This document shows, in pieces, positions 21,957 through 33,715 of a stretch of DNA of 64,000 bases. The number at the start of each line of letters is the position of its first letter. Within the stretch, counting starts at the first letter, position 1. The notes under the pieces are model-generated. The model did not search any database. It worked only from the letters and a program-made list of their open reading frames with translations, and was not told the origin of the DNA. Made by a program: the position numbers and the translations under genes. Origin of the DNA: Marvania coccoides (Eukaryota > Chlorophyta > Trebouxiophyceae > Chlorellales > Chlorellaceae); the NCBI GenBank assembly GCA_963854735.1, contig OY978099.1, forward strand, positions 930,001 to 994,000, read 5' to 3'.

Positions 21957-23511
21957 CTAAGCCATGGCCAGCGCAGGGGTTGCCGCTGGAGCAGCCCTCA
22001 TAGCTTCCTTCACCTTGGGCAGCACCACGTCGGCGTGCTTCTTGGTCAGCAGCCTGAAAAAGTCTCGCCACAGCAGCTCATACTCAACCCACTGCAGCCC
22101 CCGACAGCCGCCGCCTGCGCCCTCTCTCTCCGCCTCAGCGCCACCAGACAGCGCATTCTGTGCCTCCACCAGCATCCGCCGTGGCGACAGGCACCCTGTC
22201 GCCAGCCAAGGCGCCACCCGGGAAGAGAAACTGCTGCCGGTGGCGGCACCAGAGACTACCGCCGCTCCTGCCCCCTTTCCGCGCGCTTTTGCCGCCGCAA
22301 AGAACTGTTGCAGCTGGCGTTTGGCTTCCGTCTCCCCGCCCGTGGCTTCTGGGCCCTCAGAGCCTCCGCTCGGCAGCGACTCAAGCCCCAGCTGCTTCAG
22401 CGTCGGGACTTCCCCTGCGTCGATGGTCGCTGCCGCCCCTGCAGGCAGCCCCTTGAGCTGCTCCGGCGTGGCCAGCGCCGCGCGCGCGGTCACCCCCGCC
22501 AGCTTGGCCCTGAAGCTGTCGAAATTTTGCGGCATGGCCGCCAAATTAAATGGCAAGTCCTCCAGCCGGTGCAGGGTATTTGTCCACAGCGACTGCAGCT
22601 GCGCACCGACACCTGATACGGCCTCTGACACCCGTATTTCCACCTGTTTATCTTCGAAAGTTACTTCTGCGTGGCAGTAGACCGCTGCTGCGCCGACGCG
22701 GCGAACGAGCTCCGGGATGACCTCCTCGGGGCGACCAATGCGCACGATGAGGTCGCTGCCTGCTGCACGCAGCCGCTGCCGCAGGTCCGCCACAGCCTAA
22801 AATTGGTTTAAATGGGACAAGGGACAAAGGTGTTGTCAGAAAAGCGTTGAAGCTTCGACGTCATTTTTTTATTTTAGACGGATAAAAAAAATCGACCATG
22901 ACTAAAAATAAAGGATTTCCTAGTAGATCACAAGGAAGGGCAAATGAAGAATGAAAAAGATAACAACCAACCTGCACGAGAAATGTTGCCCGGTAGGGGC
23001 CGGTGCGGTTGTACCCCTGGGGGCTGCGAGAATAATCCCTGGGGTCAAAGCAGTACACCGGCAGTAAACTGGAGCACTCGGCAGTGGCTCTGGACAGCGC
23101 CTCATTGTCGTCCAACCGCAAGTCCGAGCGGTACCACAGCACACCTGGCCGACGCGCAGCAGGGAGGCCTGGGCGGGCATTGTTCGAGTTGGAAGTGCCC
23201 TGGGGGATGACAGCGACTGCAGCCTTGGCGCGGCTCTGTCCGACAGCGCCCCTGGAGCCCAAAACAGTGCCCGAGAGGCGGAAGGACTGGGAACAGGGAA
23301 AAGTGGGAAAGGGGGGATTAATGGCCTTGTTTGGGGGTAGATGGAGGGGTGATGGTGTGATGGTGTGAGTGAAGGTGTCCAGCACCTTCAATTTGCCCCA
23401 GCTGGAGAGCTTTCGGGCCATTCTGCTGCTAGCCCCTTGGGCAAATACCACTGCACGACGGGCGACGGATAGCCCTCTGCAGCTCACAGAAGCGTTCATC
23501 GTGAGATCCAT
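21957..23511 (-). CDS. PHR2: PHR2-type photolyase/cryptochrome homologue
   Basis: Exons 23511-23386, 23286-22972 and 22796-21957 give 426 residues. If the 99-bp first intron (23385-23287), which is in frame and free of stops, is retained, the product has 459. An Arg/Ser/Ala-rich N-terminus looks like a plastid presequence. The alpha/beta photolyase domain starts at GVLWYRSDLRLDDNEAL. The FAD region has SSFSSRVAPWLATGCLSPR and ends shortly after VEYELLWRDFFRLLTKKHA. True photolyases and CRY-DASH carry over 100 more residues there; ending at this point is the hallmark of plant PHR2 (about 447 residues). Photochemical activity is unproven for this family. It is divergent from the demethylase gene with 286 bp between start codons. 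Confidence 0.9.
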
Positions 23512-23797
23512 TGCGTCACGATATTGTAATAATCCACCAATTTTGAAAATGCGCGATTCTTAGTTCATGTGAATTAAAATTTATAAAAATATTTCGGAGC
23601 GCCGCGCTGGGCTCTTGATGATCGTGAAAATACGTAGCGAATACACTTTCTGGCATTGTGCATTGTGCCATTCGCGAGCCAGGGGAAAAACTTTTTCTCT
23701 GCAAGAAAGGAGAGAGACGACGCACTTTTATTGGCCCAGTCGACTCGACCACACGCACTCTGCTTGATCTAAGATAATAATATATAAATTTGCCATC

Positions 23798-25880
23798 ATG
23801 GCTCGGCTGGAGGAGGGGCAACGCAACTGGGTGCCCATATTCCGTCCGTCTCGTGCAGAATTCGAAAAAACAGACTTTGTGGACTATGTGCGCAAGGTGT
23901 TCAACAAAAATCCCGGTTTGGCAGCTTTTAAGGTACAGAAACCCCCCCCTCAGCGCGCATTTTTGCCAGTAATTGCGTGGATCCAGAGATGCCAGACAAC
24001 TGACAAAAAAGCTTCCAACTTCGCAGGTGGTCCCTCCCAGGGGCTTCGTCGCTCACAAGGGGTCGTACGACCTCCAAACTGTGATTGAGACTCCCATCCG
24101 GCAGCATGTGAGCTCCTGTGCCGATTTTTTGACACTGCCATCTCGATTGCTCGATTCAAGAACCCTTCGTTCGCGGCATTCATCCTCTTTTCCTCTAATT
24201 TTGCAGGCTTTCGGCCGGGGCGGCGCGTTCATGTGCATCCTGGAGGAGCAGCAGCCTATGACCGCCGCAGAGCTGCAGCAAAAGTCGCAGCCGGTGTCTA
24301 CGAACCGGCGCGCCGAGGACGACATCCAAGAGCGCGCCTTCTGGAGCTCCATCACCTTTAACCCGCCCCTTTACGGCGCCGACACCCCCATTTCCATGTT
24401 TGACGACAAAATTCCGTGGGGCTGGAACCTCCGACACATCAACTGCCTGTTCAAAGAATACGGCGTGGAGCCCATCACCGGGGTCACCACCCCCATGACC
24501 TACTTCGGTATAAAAATTCACCCGTTTTAACTTCTTCACAATTTTCGTCATTTGGCGTAATTTTCATCATCCAAGTATTCATTTGAGAAGTTTTCTTTCC
24601 CCTCCCTTCTCAGGCACCTGGCGCTCCTTCTTCGGGTGGCACAAGGAAGACTGCGACCTGATGAGCGTCAACTTCCTCCACATGGGCGCCCCCAAGCAGT
24701 GGTACTGCGTCTCCCCCAAGGACGCCGCGAAATTCAACGCCATGGCGGCGCAGCTCTTTCCCGACGCCGCCCGCGCCTGCCCCGCCTTCATGCGCCACAA
24801 GGACATCGTCATCTCCCCCAAGGTACTTCGCGACTTTGGCATCGAGGTGCTGCAGGCCACCCAGAGCCCCGGGGAGTTTATTATTCTCAACGCCGCTGCC
24901 TACCACTCGGGGTACAACCTGGGGTTCAACTGCGCCGAGGCGGTGAACTTTGCGGTGCCGGAGTGGATGGAGGTGGGGCGGGAGTGCGCTCAGTGCGAGT
25001 GCGGCGCCCTGCCGGATGCGGTACAGCTGGATATGTCAGTGTTTTTTCCTGGGCTGTACGACAGCAGCGATGAAGAAAGTGAGAGTGAGGAAGAGGAGGA
25101 GGAGAGGGAAGAGGAGGAGGAAGAAGAGGTGCATGAGCAGGTACACGTGCGGTCTAGGCGGGGAAGGCTGTTGCGCAGCAGCGCCAAGGCGGCAGCGGCA
25201 GCGGCGGCAGAGGTGAAGCAACATGATGGCAAGGAGAAGACTTGCAATGGCGCTGTTTCTGTCTCTGCTGCTCCGCTAACTCCTGCCAAGCGCTCCAGCC
25301 GCTCCGCCGCCGCGGCTGTTTCCTCTTCCGATGATGAAGACCACCGCAAGGGCAGGAAAAGACACCGCCAGCACCAGCACCAGCAGGTCCCACAGCCGTC
25401 CCCCAAGCGCCAGCGCATTCCGACTGCGCCCGAGCTGCAACTGCCTGCCGCTCCAATCGATCTGCCGCCTGGCGCGGTGCACGCAAGCTGGGGGCTTGTC
25501 GCCGACGCTCACCCCATGGCGGTCGTGATCAAGGACCCCGACACCAAGGAGCTGCGCTTTGAGCTCGGTAAGAAAAGAAGGGGAAAAAATGTTGTTTGAA
25601 ATGAAATTCGGGCGATTTGTCATCTAGCAACGAGTTTTAATGTGTTCCTGCAGTGCACCGGCTGGCGCGCAAGGCGGATGAGCCAGGCACTGTGTGGGTG
25701 GGGCAGCTGGAGGAGGGCAGCGACGGGCTATTCAAGCCAAAGCCGGGCCCCCACCTGCTGCAGCTGGGGTGGCACTTTCCTAAGCTGGTGCGGGTGCGCA
25801 CGGAGTGGGACGGGGAGGGCGGACGGCGAAAGCACGGTTGGAAGCTGACCACCATGCACAAGAGGATCCTGGGTGTGTGA
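23798..25880 (+). CDS. KDM4/JHDM3-like JmjN-JmjC histone demethylase
   Basis: Exons 23798-23932, 24027-24107, 24207-24507, 24614-25567 and 25654-25880 give 565 residues. The JmjN segment is at residues 10-60 (VPIFRPSRAEF, then VVPPRGF). The JmjC domain has the full iron triad: His182 and Glu184 in GWHKEDCDL and His270 in AYHSGYNLGFN, followed by NCAEAVNFA. This is KDM4-like (H3K9/H3K36 trimethyl-lysine demethylase, Fe(II) and 2-oxoglutarate). After the domain come an acidic Glu/Ser tract, an RRGR basic patch, a disordered region, then a C-terminal block of about 75 residues (from VHRLARKADEPGTVW to the end) that I do not recognise. No PHD or tudor domain is present. Confidence 0.93.
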
Positions 25881-26730
25881 GAGGAGTAGATTGGAAAGTA
25901 AAGAAGATGGTTTGGATCGTATGAATGAATAATGGAGACGATGGGAGATAGGTAGATGGTGGAAGGTGTGATATAATGAGTGGATAGATGGCGACGACGT
26001 GACGGTTAAAAGGATGTATGGTGGTTTACAGTTAAGTAAGTTTTTTCCGCAGCCTTTAGGCGTAGCTACGCGTATTATTTCTCATTTTTTAGGTACACTA
26101 TATTTCAAGATATACGTTGTTTCTGATTCGATCTTAATGTGTACGTTTCTTTCAGTGACAGCTTTTTCTGCTGCTTTTTCTCTCTCTGCTTTTTTTTTCA
26201 TATGCGTTTTTTTCAAATTGTGTAAACCAAGAATGACATTCAATGGCAGACTTTTAGTTTGCCCTCCGAGAAAGAAAAGCTGCAGCTGGGAATTATCTCT
26301 ATCTCATCAGTCACTGAGTATCATATATGATTGCTTGGATTCGGTTAAAATCCGTTTGCTGAGAATTCACTAGGATTGAATGCAATTACCCAACTGTACG
26401 TGGATTGAATTGCAGGGATTTACACTGGTGTACAATTGTGCCGGCCAAAACAAGGTGGGCAGAACTGGGTGTGTTTTCGAGGAATATAAAAATACCCGCA
26501 CGCGTTGACCGGATAATTTCTGAGCATCAAACCCTCCAAAGCCGGTTTGTTCGACAATTAATTAAATTGCACATAATCGCGCTGTGCGCGACCTCTGCGC
26601 ACCCCGCATTTGGCCGATAAATCCTCTATAAAAATAATTCTGGAGTTTTTTTGGGGGGGGAATCGCATTTGTTGTGGCTAAAAGCGCTGCACGAAGGATC
26701 GCCGGTTCATAATTAAACAGTTTGATTACA
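25881..26730. other. Spacer demethylase / aminotransferase
   Basis: 850 bp with no supported gene. It contains the demethylase 3' end (imperfect ATGG-type repeats at 25900-26000) and the aminotransferase promoter. Confidence 0.5.
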
Positions 26731-28655
26731 ATGACCGTTACTGGTGAGGCAAATTATTTGTCTGTGATGATTTTTGGTTTTGGACGTCGAAGTTGGGGTA
26801 AAAATTCATATGCCTAGTGTACCACGAGGATATTTAAGGTCATTTTTTTCCTCTGTGGGGAAGGAGTCCTCAGGGGGAGGGCGCCAAACAAGCAATTCGC
26901 ATTCCCCTCCTCTCTCATTCAGATATCGCAAGCGCCGCGCCAATTCTGTCGCCAAAGAGCTACAGCCTCGCCTGCGCTGTCCTCCAGGAAGATGCTGAGA
27001 AGCCCTCCAACATCGGCGGTGGCTGCTTCACCGCTGGCACAGCCCCTCGCTCCAAGGAAGACATCCTGGAGAGTCGTCAACGAATTTTGGCGCCCAACAT
27101 GGCTCTGTTCTTCTCCGACGACCCGTTGCACATCGTCCGAGGGCGTGGCTGCGAGATTTTCGACGCAGAAGGCCATGCATATCTTGATTGCATAAATAAC
27201 GTTGCCCATGTGGGCCACTGCCACCCCCGTGGTGAGTTTATTTTGAAGAAGTTTGGGAAATACAGCATGAAAAGCCCTCCACCCAAAGCAGCGCAACTTA
27301 TTTTCTTTCTCTCTCACACCCCTTTTTGCAGTCGCTGTGGCTGTGTCCCAGCAGCTCATGACCCTCAACACAAATTCCCGCTACCTCCACGAGGGCCTCG
27401 TCACGCTGGCGGAGCGCTTGAGCCAAACGATGCCCCAATCGTTGAAATCTTTCTTCCCCGTCGTCAGCGGCTCAGAGGCCAACGACCTGGCCTGGCGCAT
27501 CGCGTGCGCAGCAGCGGGGCCTTCTGCAGAGCCCCTGCATGTGGCGGTTGTGGACCACGGGTACCACGGACACACCTCGGCCACTATAAGCATTTCGCCA
27601 TATAAATTCTACGGGACGGGAGGGGAAGGCCGCCCGCTGCATGTCCACGTCCTTCCCTGCCCCGACGTGTACCGTGGCAAGAATCTGGATGGGCGGGCGT
27701 CGGCCAAAGCCGCGGTAGCTGCCGCCTGCGCCGCCGGCGGGAGAATTGCCGCTTTCTTTTGTGAGAGTGTGATTTCATGCGGCGGCCAGGTGGTGCTGCC
27801 CCCAGGGTGGCTGGAGGGGGTGTATGTCGAGATGCGGGGCGTTGGGGCGGTGTGCGTTGCTGATGAGGTGCAGTGCGGGTATGGCCGTGTTGGCTCCGCC
27901 TTTTGGGCGTTTCAGACCCAAGATGTCGCTCCAGACATCATCACCTTTGGTGAGTAGTAATTGCTGGCAAAATGAGATACTGTGTGGGCTCTCGAAGCTG
28001 TACTTTTCCATCTTACTCTTGCTTAAAGGGTTTCTGTTTTTTTATTGTTCATATCTTTGCAGGCAAACCCATGGGCAACGGCTTCCCGTGCGCAGGCGTG
28101 ATGACGACCCCTCAGCTGGCAGCGGCGTTCGCCGCCGGCCGCATGGAATTTTTCGCAACCTACGGTGGGTGCACCGCGGCCGCCGCCGCGGCACTGGCGG
28201 TGCTGGACGTGCTGCAGGAGGAGAAGCTCCTGCAGAACGCCACAGAGGTTGGAAAGTACGCTGTTGAGGAGTTGAAGGCGCTGCAGAATATTCACGGCGG
28301 CATTATCGGAGACGTGAGGGGGCTGGGTCTGATGGTGGGGGTCGAGCTGGTGGTTAACCCGACGACAAAAGCGCCTGCCCCTGCCACAGCAGCCTTTGTT
28401 AAGTCGTATTGCAAGAAGCACTGGAGTCGAGTGCTGCTGTCCGTGGAGGGTCCGTTTTCCAACGTGATTAAAATCAAGCCTCCCATGTGCTTTTCGCACG
28501 CCGACGTGGACCGCATGGTCGCTGCCATTGGCGAAGCGGTGGCGGCGGTGGAAGAATTGGGGCCAGACGCGGCAGCGGCGCTTCGGCGGCGCAACGAAGA
28601 GGAGGCGGAGGCGGTGCAGAAGCGCAGGGTGGCTCTGGCTGGTACCCGCATATAG
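26731..28655 (+). CDS. Class-III aminotransferase, ethanolamine-phosphate phospho-lyase family (AGXT2L-like)
   Basis: Exons 26731-26743 (only 13 bases), 26923-27231, 27332-27949 and 28063-28655 give 510 residues. The tiny first exon (ATG ACC GTT ACT G) is inferred: it is the ATG with a good GT donor in the right phase ahead of the acceptor at 26921-26922. Family motifs are LDCINNVAHVGHCHPR, LNTNSRYLH, SGSEANDLAWRIA, DHGYHGHTSATISISPYKF, DEVQCGYGRVG and the PLP-lysine motif FGKPMGNGFP. The core is nearest to AGXT2L1/ETNPPL, which breaks phosphoethanolamine to acetaldehyde, ammonia and phosphate. Alanine-glyoxylate aminotransferase 2 is the alternative. The C-terminal tail is Arg/Glu-rich. Confidence 0.9.
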
Positions 28656-29084
28656 AAAGAATGGATACTATTAGAACGAAACGAAACAAAACAAAGACCC
28701 CAAAGGGGATGACTAAAGGGGCAATAAATCGCCCCTATGAAGTTAAAAAAACGTGAGGAATTTTTTTAGCCGATTCCTGTGGCGATGGTTTGGGGCAGGT
28801 GAGGGAGCATGTGTTGAGCGTGGGGACAAGCGTTTTCTAGTGGAAATTAGTCTGCATAGTTAGCATGTTGGGTTTTTGTTGTCCATTTTTGGGCCCATGG
28901 CAAGGCCAAATTTTTCTTTTCCATTTTTTTTTCTAGACCATTTTTGAGTTACCGCCTTGGGTCTGCAAATGCAAATTTAATACTTGTAAAATAATATTTT
29001 GCTCAAGAAGTCGTGGTAAGCATTGGTTCCTCTCGTTTGCAACTTTATTAGGCGGCTTAAAAAATACAATAATCATCGAAAAAA
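28656..29084. other. Spacer aminotransferase / RBM22
   Basis: T- and A-rich, with an AATAAA at about 28720 just after the aminotransferase. No gene seen. Confidence 0.5.
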
Positions 29085-30306
29085 ATGGCTCAGCGGCTGT
29101 TGCAAGACCCGGAAACGGACGGCTGGGAGAGGAGTGACTTCCCCATTGTGTGCGAAACATGTTTGGGACCCAATCCCTACGTCAGAATGCAGCGGGTGAG
29201 TTTAATTCTAGACATTTTTTCCAAACCCCTAATTCCGTGTGGTCTGCTCCTTTCTCACGCTTCATTCGTACCCCATACACGTGTAGGTCGAGTATGGCGG
29301 CACGTGCCACATCTCCGGCCGCCCCTACACCGTGTTCCGCTGGCGCCCCGGCAACGATGCCCGCTACAAGAAAACAATCATCTGCCAGGACGTGGCCAAG
29401 GCCAAGAACGTGTGCCAGGTGTGCCTGCTCGACCTGGACTACGGCCTGCCGGTGCAGGTCCGCGATAAGGCGCTGGGAATGCAGGACGAGGGGCTGCCGG
29501 ACAGCGTCCCCGGCCGAGAATTCGCTCTCAACGAGATGGCAGCGACGGGAGAGCTCAACGATCGCTCCAAGTTCAACAGCGCCGCGCCCAACGAGCTGCT
29601 GAACAAGCTCTCGCGCGGCGACCCTTACTATAAACGCAACCAGGCCCGCATTTGTTCCTTCTTCGTGCGCGGCGAGTGCAAGCGTGGCGCCGAGTGCCCC
29701 TACCGCCACGAAATGCCCACCGCGGGCCCTCTGTCGGAGCAGAACATCAAGGACCGTTACCACGGCACCAACGACCCGGTTGCTGAGAAAATGCTGGCAC
29801 GGGCGGCGGCGATGCAGCGGCTGACGCCGCCGGGGGATCGCACGATCATGACGCTGTTTGTGGGCAACGTGGGGCCGGCGGTGAGCGAGGAGGACCTACG
29901 GGATGCGTTCTACCCGCACGGCGAGATCAAGGCTGTGAGAATAGTGGAGTCGCGCAAGTGTGCATTTGTGACTTATGCAACGCGAGAAGGGGCGGAGCGC
30001 GCGGCCGCAGCACTGGCCAACCAACTGTTGATCAAAGGGGAGAGGCTGAGAGTGCTGTGGGGCAAGCCACAGGCGCCCAAGGGCGGCGCAGCAGGCGGAG
30101 CGGCAGCGGGCGGCGGCGGTGCACAACAGTTTGCTACGCTTCCTGGGGCGGAGCAGGCGGTCAAGCTGTACCCCTCGATGGACCCGATGCAGGCGGGGAC
30201 GCGGCAGGAGGTGCCTGAGAAGCGGCAGCAGCAGCAGCAGGGACAGGGAGCAGCAAAGCGGCAACGACCTGAGCCAGCGGCAGCAGATGCGCAGCCGGCG
30301 GAATGA
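29085..30306 (+). CDS. RBM22: Pre-mRNA splicing factor RBM22 / Ecm2 (Slt11)
   Basis: Exons 29085-29195 and 29287-30306 give 376 residues. The N-terminal zinc-binding domain has [15 protein letters not shown], then [12 protein letters not shown] and [18 protein letters not shown], which are typical of RBM22. A CCCH finger follows ([19 protein letters not shown], about residues 168-186), then one RRM (TLFVGNVG to LRVLWGKPQ, about 235-310) and a low-complexity Ala/Gly/Gln tail. RBM22 joins the activated spliceosome and contacts U6 and the intron near the catalytic centre. Confidence 0.95.
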
Positions 30307-30514
30307 ACACAAACATTTATCGCCCAATCTGTTTTTTTCAATCTTACGCAGTACACCTATATAGCATACACTGTTGACAGCTTCCTTTCTATTCCTCCCC
30401 TCGACAAATTTTTTTCCGGAGTTCTGACAAAATTCTAAAATCCACTGAAATATGCACTAGATTTCTTGAACGTCGGCGTCATACATTAGCACCCTTACTC
30501 TGTTTTTTTAACGC

Positions 30515-31082
30515 TCATTCCTGCGCGATTTGGGCGACAGAGAGCACCCGGGGCAGTTCATTGCTGGACGGCAGCGGCTCGTAGACATTAGCGAACAGAG
30601 TTTGAGTCTGGTCAGGGCCATTGGTGCAAGGGAAGGTAACCTCAAATACGATAGCATAGTTCATCCCAGCCACAACCTGTTTACAGGCGGACAGCACTTT
30701 GATGCTTTCCTCGGCGCTGGCAATGCTGTTGGGAGCGCAGGCTTGCAGCGGCAGGGAGTTTCTGGAATAATGCCGCAGAGCGATGCCCGCCAGAGGGGAC
30801 AGGTCTTCGCTGTTGACGTCCACAGGGGACCAGCCTCCAACAAGGCCGCGACCGCACCTAAGATAATAACACCAGGGAAAAAGGGAGAAAAACACACACG
30901 AAGGAGTTGGAAAGGACGCCGTTGAGAGCTGTCAAGGTTAATAACAAATCCGTATAAACTCACTGGAGGTCTGCAAAGTAGTTTTCGGGGACTGGGGAGT
31001 CCATTGGGGCTGCTTGGCAAGCATGAAAAGCCAGCAGCAGGCCCATGGCCAGTAGCGCTGCTAGCGACAAAGATGACCGCAT
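30515..31082 (-). CDS. Secreted cystatin-like cysteine-protease inhibitor (cystatin A)
   Basis: Exons 31082-30964 and 30857-30515 give 153 residues. A clear signal peptide (about residues 1-24, ending AFHACQA) precedes a cystatin fold: a Gly-Gly pair (47-48), a helix with ALRHYSRNS, the inhibitory loop QVVAG (100-104) and NYAIVFEV after it. Four cysteines (41, 80, 98 and about 117) fall in the mature part. QVVAG is the papain-family binding loop of cystatins. It lies head-to-head with the related gene at 33716. Confidence 0.88.
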
Positions 31083-31700
31083 TCTTTATAAGAATTGAAT
31101 TGATGAAGAAGGGAGAGCGAGATTACTTTTGGGGAGAGGCACAGCTCGGTTTGTCTTTCTTCCCAAATTTAAGGCAGCCTGCTTTACAAAACTTGGAAAG
31201 CCGTTTATTCTTTTTTCTTAGATCTCACTGCCATGCACGAGCACCCAGAAGCGATACAAGGAGCGAGCTCAGGATTCTGCAGGTTGCCGCCGCTGCTGCT
31301 TCTTTGCGACGTGCTATCGAGTTACTGGGCGATACAACTAGATCCGCAGACTTTTTGTCCGGTGGCTTGGTTGTTTAATTACCTTGGTTGCTTAATTACC
31401 CACTCTTTTGCTCTGTGCACTGAAGTGGATGCCATTGAAAGAATAATAACAAGCGAGCTGGTGCCAAGTGCAAACCAATGCGCTCACCCTGCACATGGCA
31501 ATCACCCCAGCACCAGCCACTAACATTGGCATCGCCTTCCAGCATCAAAACTTTCATCGCCACCGCAATTTCTGATAAATTGCGGCAGCGCAGCAGCGAC
31601 GGCTGCGCGCCGTCCCAGCCCTTTCTAGCTTCACAACATCACATGAAGCCACAGTTTTTATTCTCTTTCTTCTTTTACTTTTTTAACTTATTTTTTCAAT

Positions 31701-31757
31701 TTGTAAATTCCCAGGACCACCCCGCCGCCTTTGCACGGTCTCCTTAGGGCACTCCCC
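31701..31757. repeat. Dispersed repeat, copy B
   Basis: This resembles 3727-3782 in the same orientation over about 55 bp, with scattered substitutions. Neither copy has visible terminal repeats. Confidence 0.6.
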
Positions 31758-32656
31758 TTCAATTTCCAGAGCGAGCCGCAATTTCTCCCTTCTTTTTCAA
31801 GAAAAAACTATTTTAGCCTGCCATGCACTGCAGTTTTCAAACATTTGTTTACTGATAACACAATTTAAGTCGTTGCCGAAGGCAACTGGGCCTACCAAAG
31901 TGTAAATTTCACGTCAGGCATTGCCTCCCGACATCATAAATCTCCACCGCTGCCGCTCTGTCGCACTTGTAAAAAACCAAGCGCTGTAGCGCAGCGGGGA
32001 CGGCTGCGTGCCATGCTGCAGGCCGAGAAGAAGAAGGCAGCCGAGCAGGCGGTGCGGCTGAGGCGCCCAGGCAAGGCTGTGCGGTGGGGGTTTTGGTGCT
32101 GGTGCTGGTGCGGAACGAGCGTTACCACTTAAAATGGTTATCAATAGAAGATTGCGTCAAAAACTGCGGTGCATGACAGGCAAAAAATGTCAAAGTTTCT
32201 TGGAAAAGAAGGAGGAAAAAATTGCGGCTAGCATGCCAAATCGAAGCGAATTCATCGCACGCGCAATCTTAAGAGACGCTTAACTGCTTAAGAACACTGT
32301 AACTGGGTAGAGGCGCCGCCCAAGGTTGCTTTGGAAATAGAAATAAGAATCCAGACTAGGGGCCTGCCGTGAGGCTGCGCACCCCTTTTTCAAGCAGCAT
32401 ATTAAAATACAGCATATTTTAAAAGCCGCAGTCGCGGGGTTCACCTTCTCCGAAGGCTAAAGTGAGTCGATTTTTTACTTTCAACTATTTCCCTAACATT
32501 TTGCTGCATTATGAGAGTTCCCAGGCTGATGTGAACGCGTGATGGCTCTGGCCTTGCAGGGCAAAGCAGCATGAGGGGGGCCGGCGCGGGAGCGGCTGAT
32601 CATGCTGCTGCCAAGTCAGGGGCGCAAGAAGTGCAACCGAAGGAAGTGGTGGTGGA

Positions 32657-33321
32657 CGGGGAGAAGATCCTCGAGCTGGCCAAGACTGCGCAGGTTGCCA
32701 ACGGTAGCGGGCAGCGGCGCGAGGGAGATCCAATGGCCCTAGCCTTTGACATGGGCAAGGTAGGCTACCTGGCGCAACAGGGCCCTACGCTGGGGCCTTT
32801 CGAGGCTGCTGAGCGCTGTGGCGCTGCGCGTGCTTGTCGACGTGGCCGCCCCTGTCATTCGGGGGCTGTACAATGCGCACCTGCTGGTGGAGGAGCGGGG
32901 GGAGCCCCTGGCGAGGGACGCAGTGGAAGCGCGACTGGCGTTTGACGTCGCCGTGGACCCTTCCTCGCCTCGAAATCCGCGGGTGTCAGCTGCTCTTGAC
33001 TCCTCGCCTCCTTCAGAGGGTCCACGGCTACGTCAAACGCCAGTCGCGCTTCCACTGCGTCCCTCGCCAGGGGCTCCCCCCGCTCCTCCACCAGCAGGTG
33101 CGCATTGTACAGCCCCCGAATGACAGGGGCGGCCACGTCGACAAGCACGCGCAGCGCCACGCGCTCAGCAGCCTCGAAAGGCCCCAGCGTAGGGCCCTGT
33201 TGCGCCAGGTAGCCTACCTTGCCCATGTCAAAGGCTAGGGCCATTGGATCTCCCTCGCGCCGCTCCCCGCGACCGTTGGCAACCTGCGCGGCCCTGGTCA
33301 GCTCGAGGATCTTCTCCCCGG
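32657..33321. repeat. Long inverted repeat: two ~305-bp arms, 55-bp spacer
   Basis: Arms 32657-32961 and 33017-33321 are reverse complements with only a handful of mismatches and small indels. The spacer is 32962-33016. A transcript would fold into a hairpin of about 300 bp. Read on the minus strand, the right arm carries an open frame of about 100 residues (EKILEL...DPMALAFDMGKVGYL...AFDVAVDP); the left arm carries the same frame on the plus strand broken by an extra base near 32818. It looks like an inverted duplication of a piece of some host gene, which I do not recognise. Confidence 0.93.
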
Positions 33322-33715
33322 ACCTGTTTTCCCACGTTGTGCTTGATGACGTGCCGCAGCGCAGGTGAGAGTGATACAATGAATTCAATGACATTCAAAA
33401 GCTAGAATATTACTCGGGGCAAGAGAACGGCCCGCAGCATCTACTCCCACGAGTTTTACAAGTTTGACCAACCTGTACCCGTGTTTGACTAGGCAAAAAT
33501 TGAGCCTCAAAAATTGAGGCTCTTGGACCCCTCGAAGTGAAGTAAGCCGGTTTAAAGGTTTCTGCATTCAAAAGGAATTTAATTAATTTCGGGAGAAGAG
33601 CAGGAAGTGGGGAAAGTAAAAGGAGGCGTTTTTTAAATTAATTATCTGCGCCTGCTGCCAAAAGCGATTTCCTGGGGCCGCTGCCCAAAGTCAGAGAGGT
33701 GTTTTGGCAGTGAAA

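Larger units (their letters stand above)
31083..33715. other. Repeat-rich spacer between the two cystatin-like genes
   Basis: 2.6 kb with no supported gene. It holds dispersed repeat copy B (31701-31757) and the 305-bp inverted repeat (32657-33321). The rest is AT-rich and has no reading frame I trust. Confidence 0.65.

Noticed and set aside
22861..23511. PHR2 as a truncated, broken photolyase
   Set aside because: Ending soon after LLWRDFF is normal for the plant PHR2 family, so the short C-terminus is not damage.
32571..33394. The two frames on the inverted-repeat arms as separate genes
   Set aside because: They are the same fragment in opposite orientations, one with a frameshift, without a start context or splice partners; better seen as a captured gene fragment.
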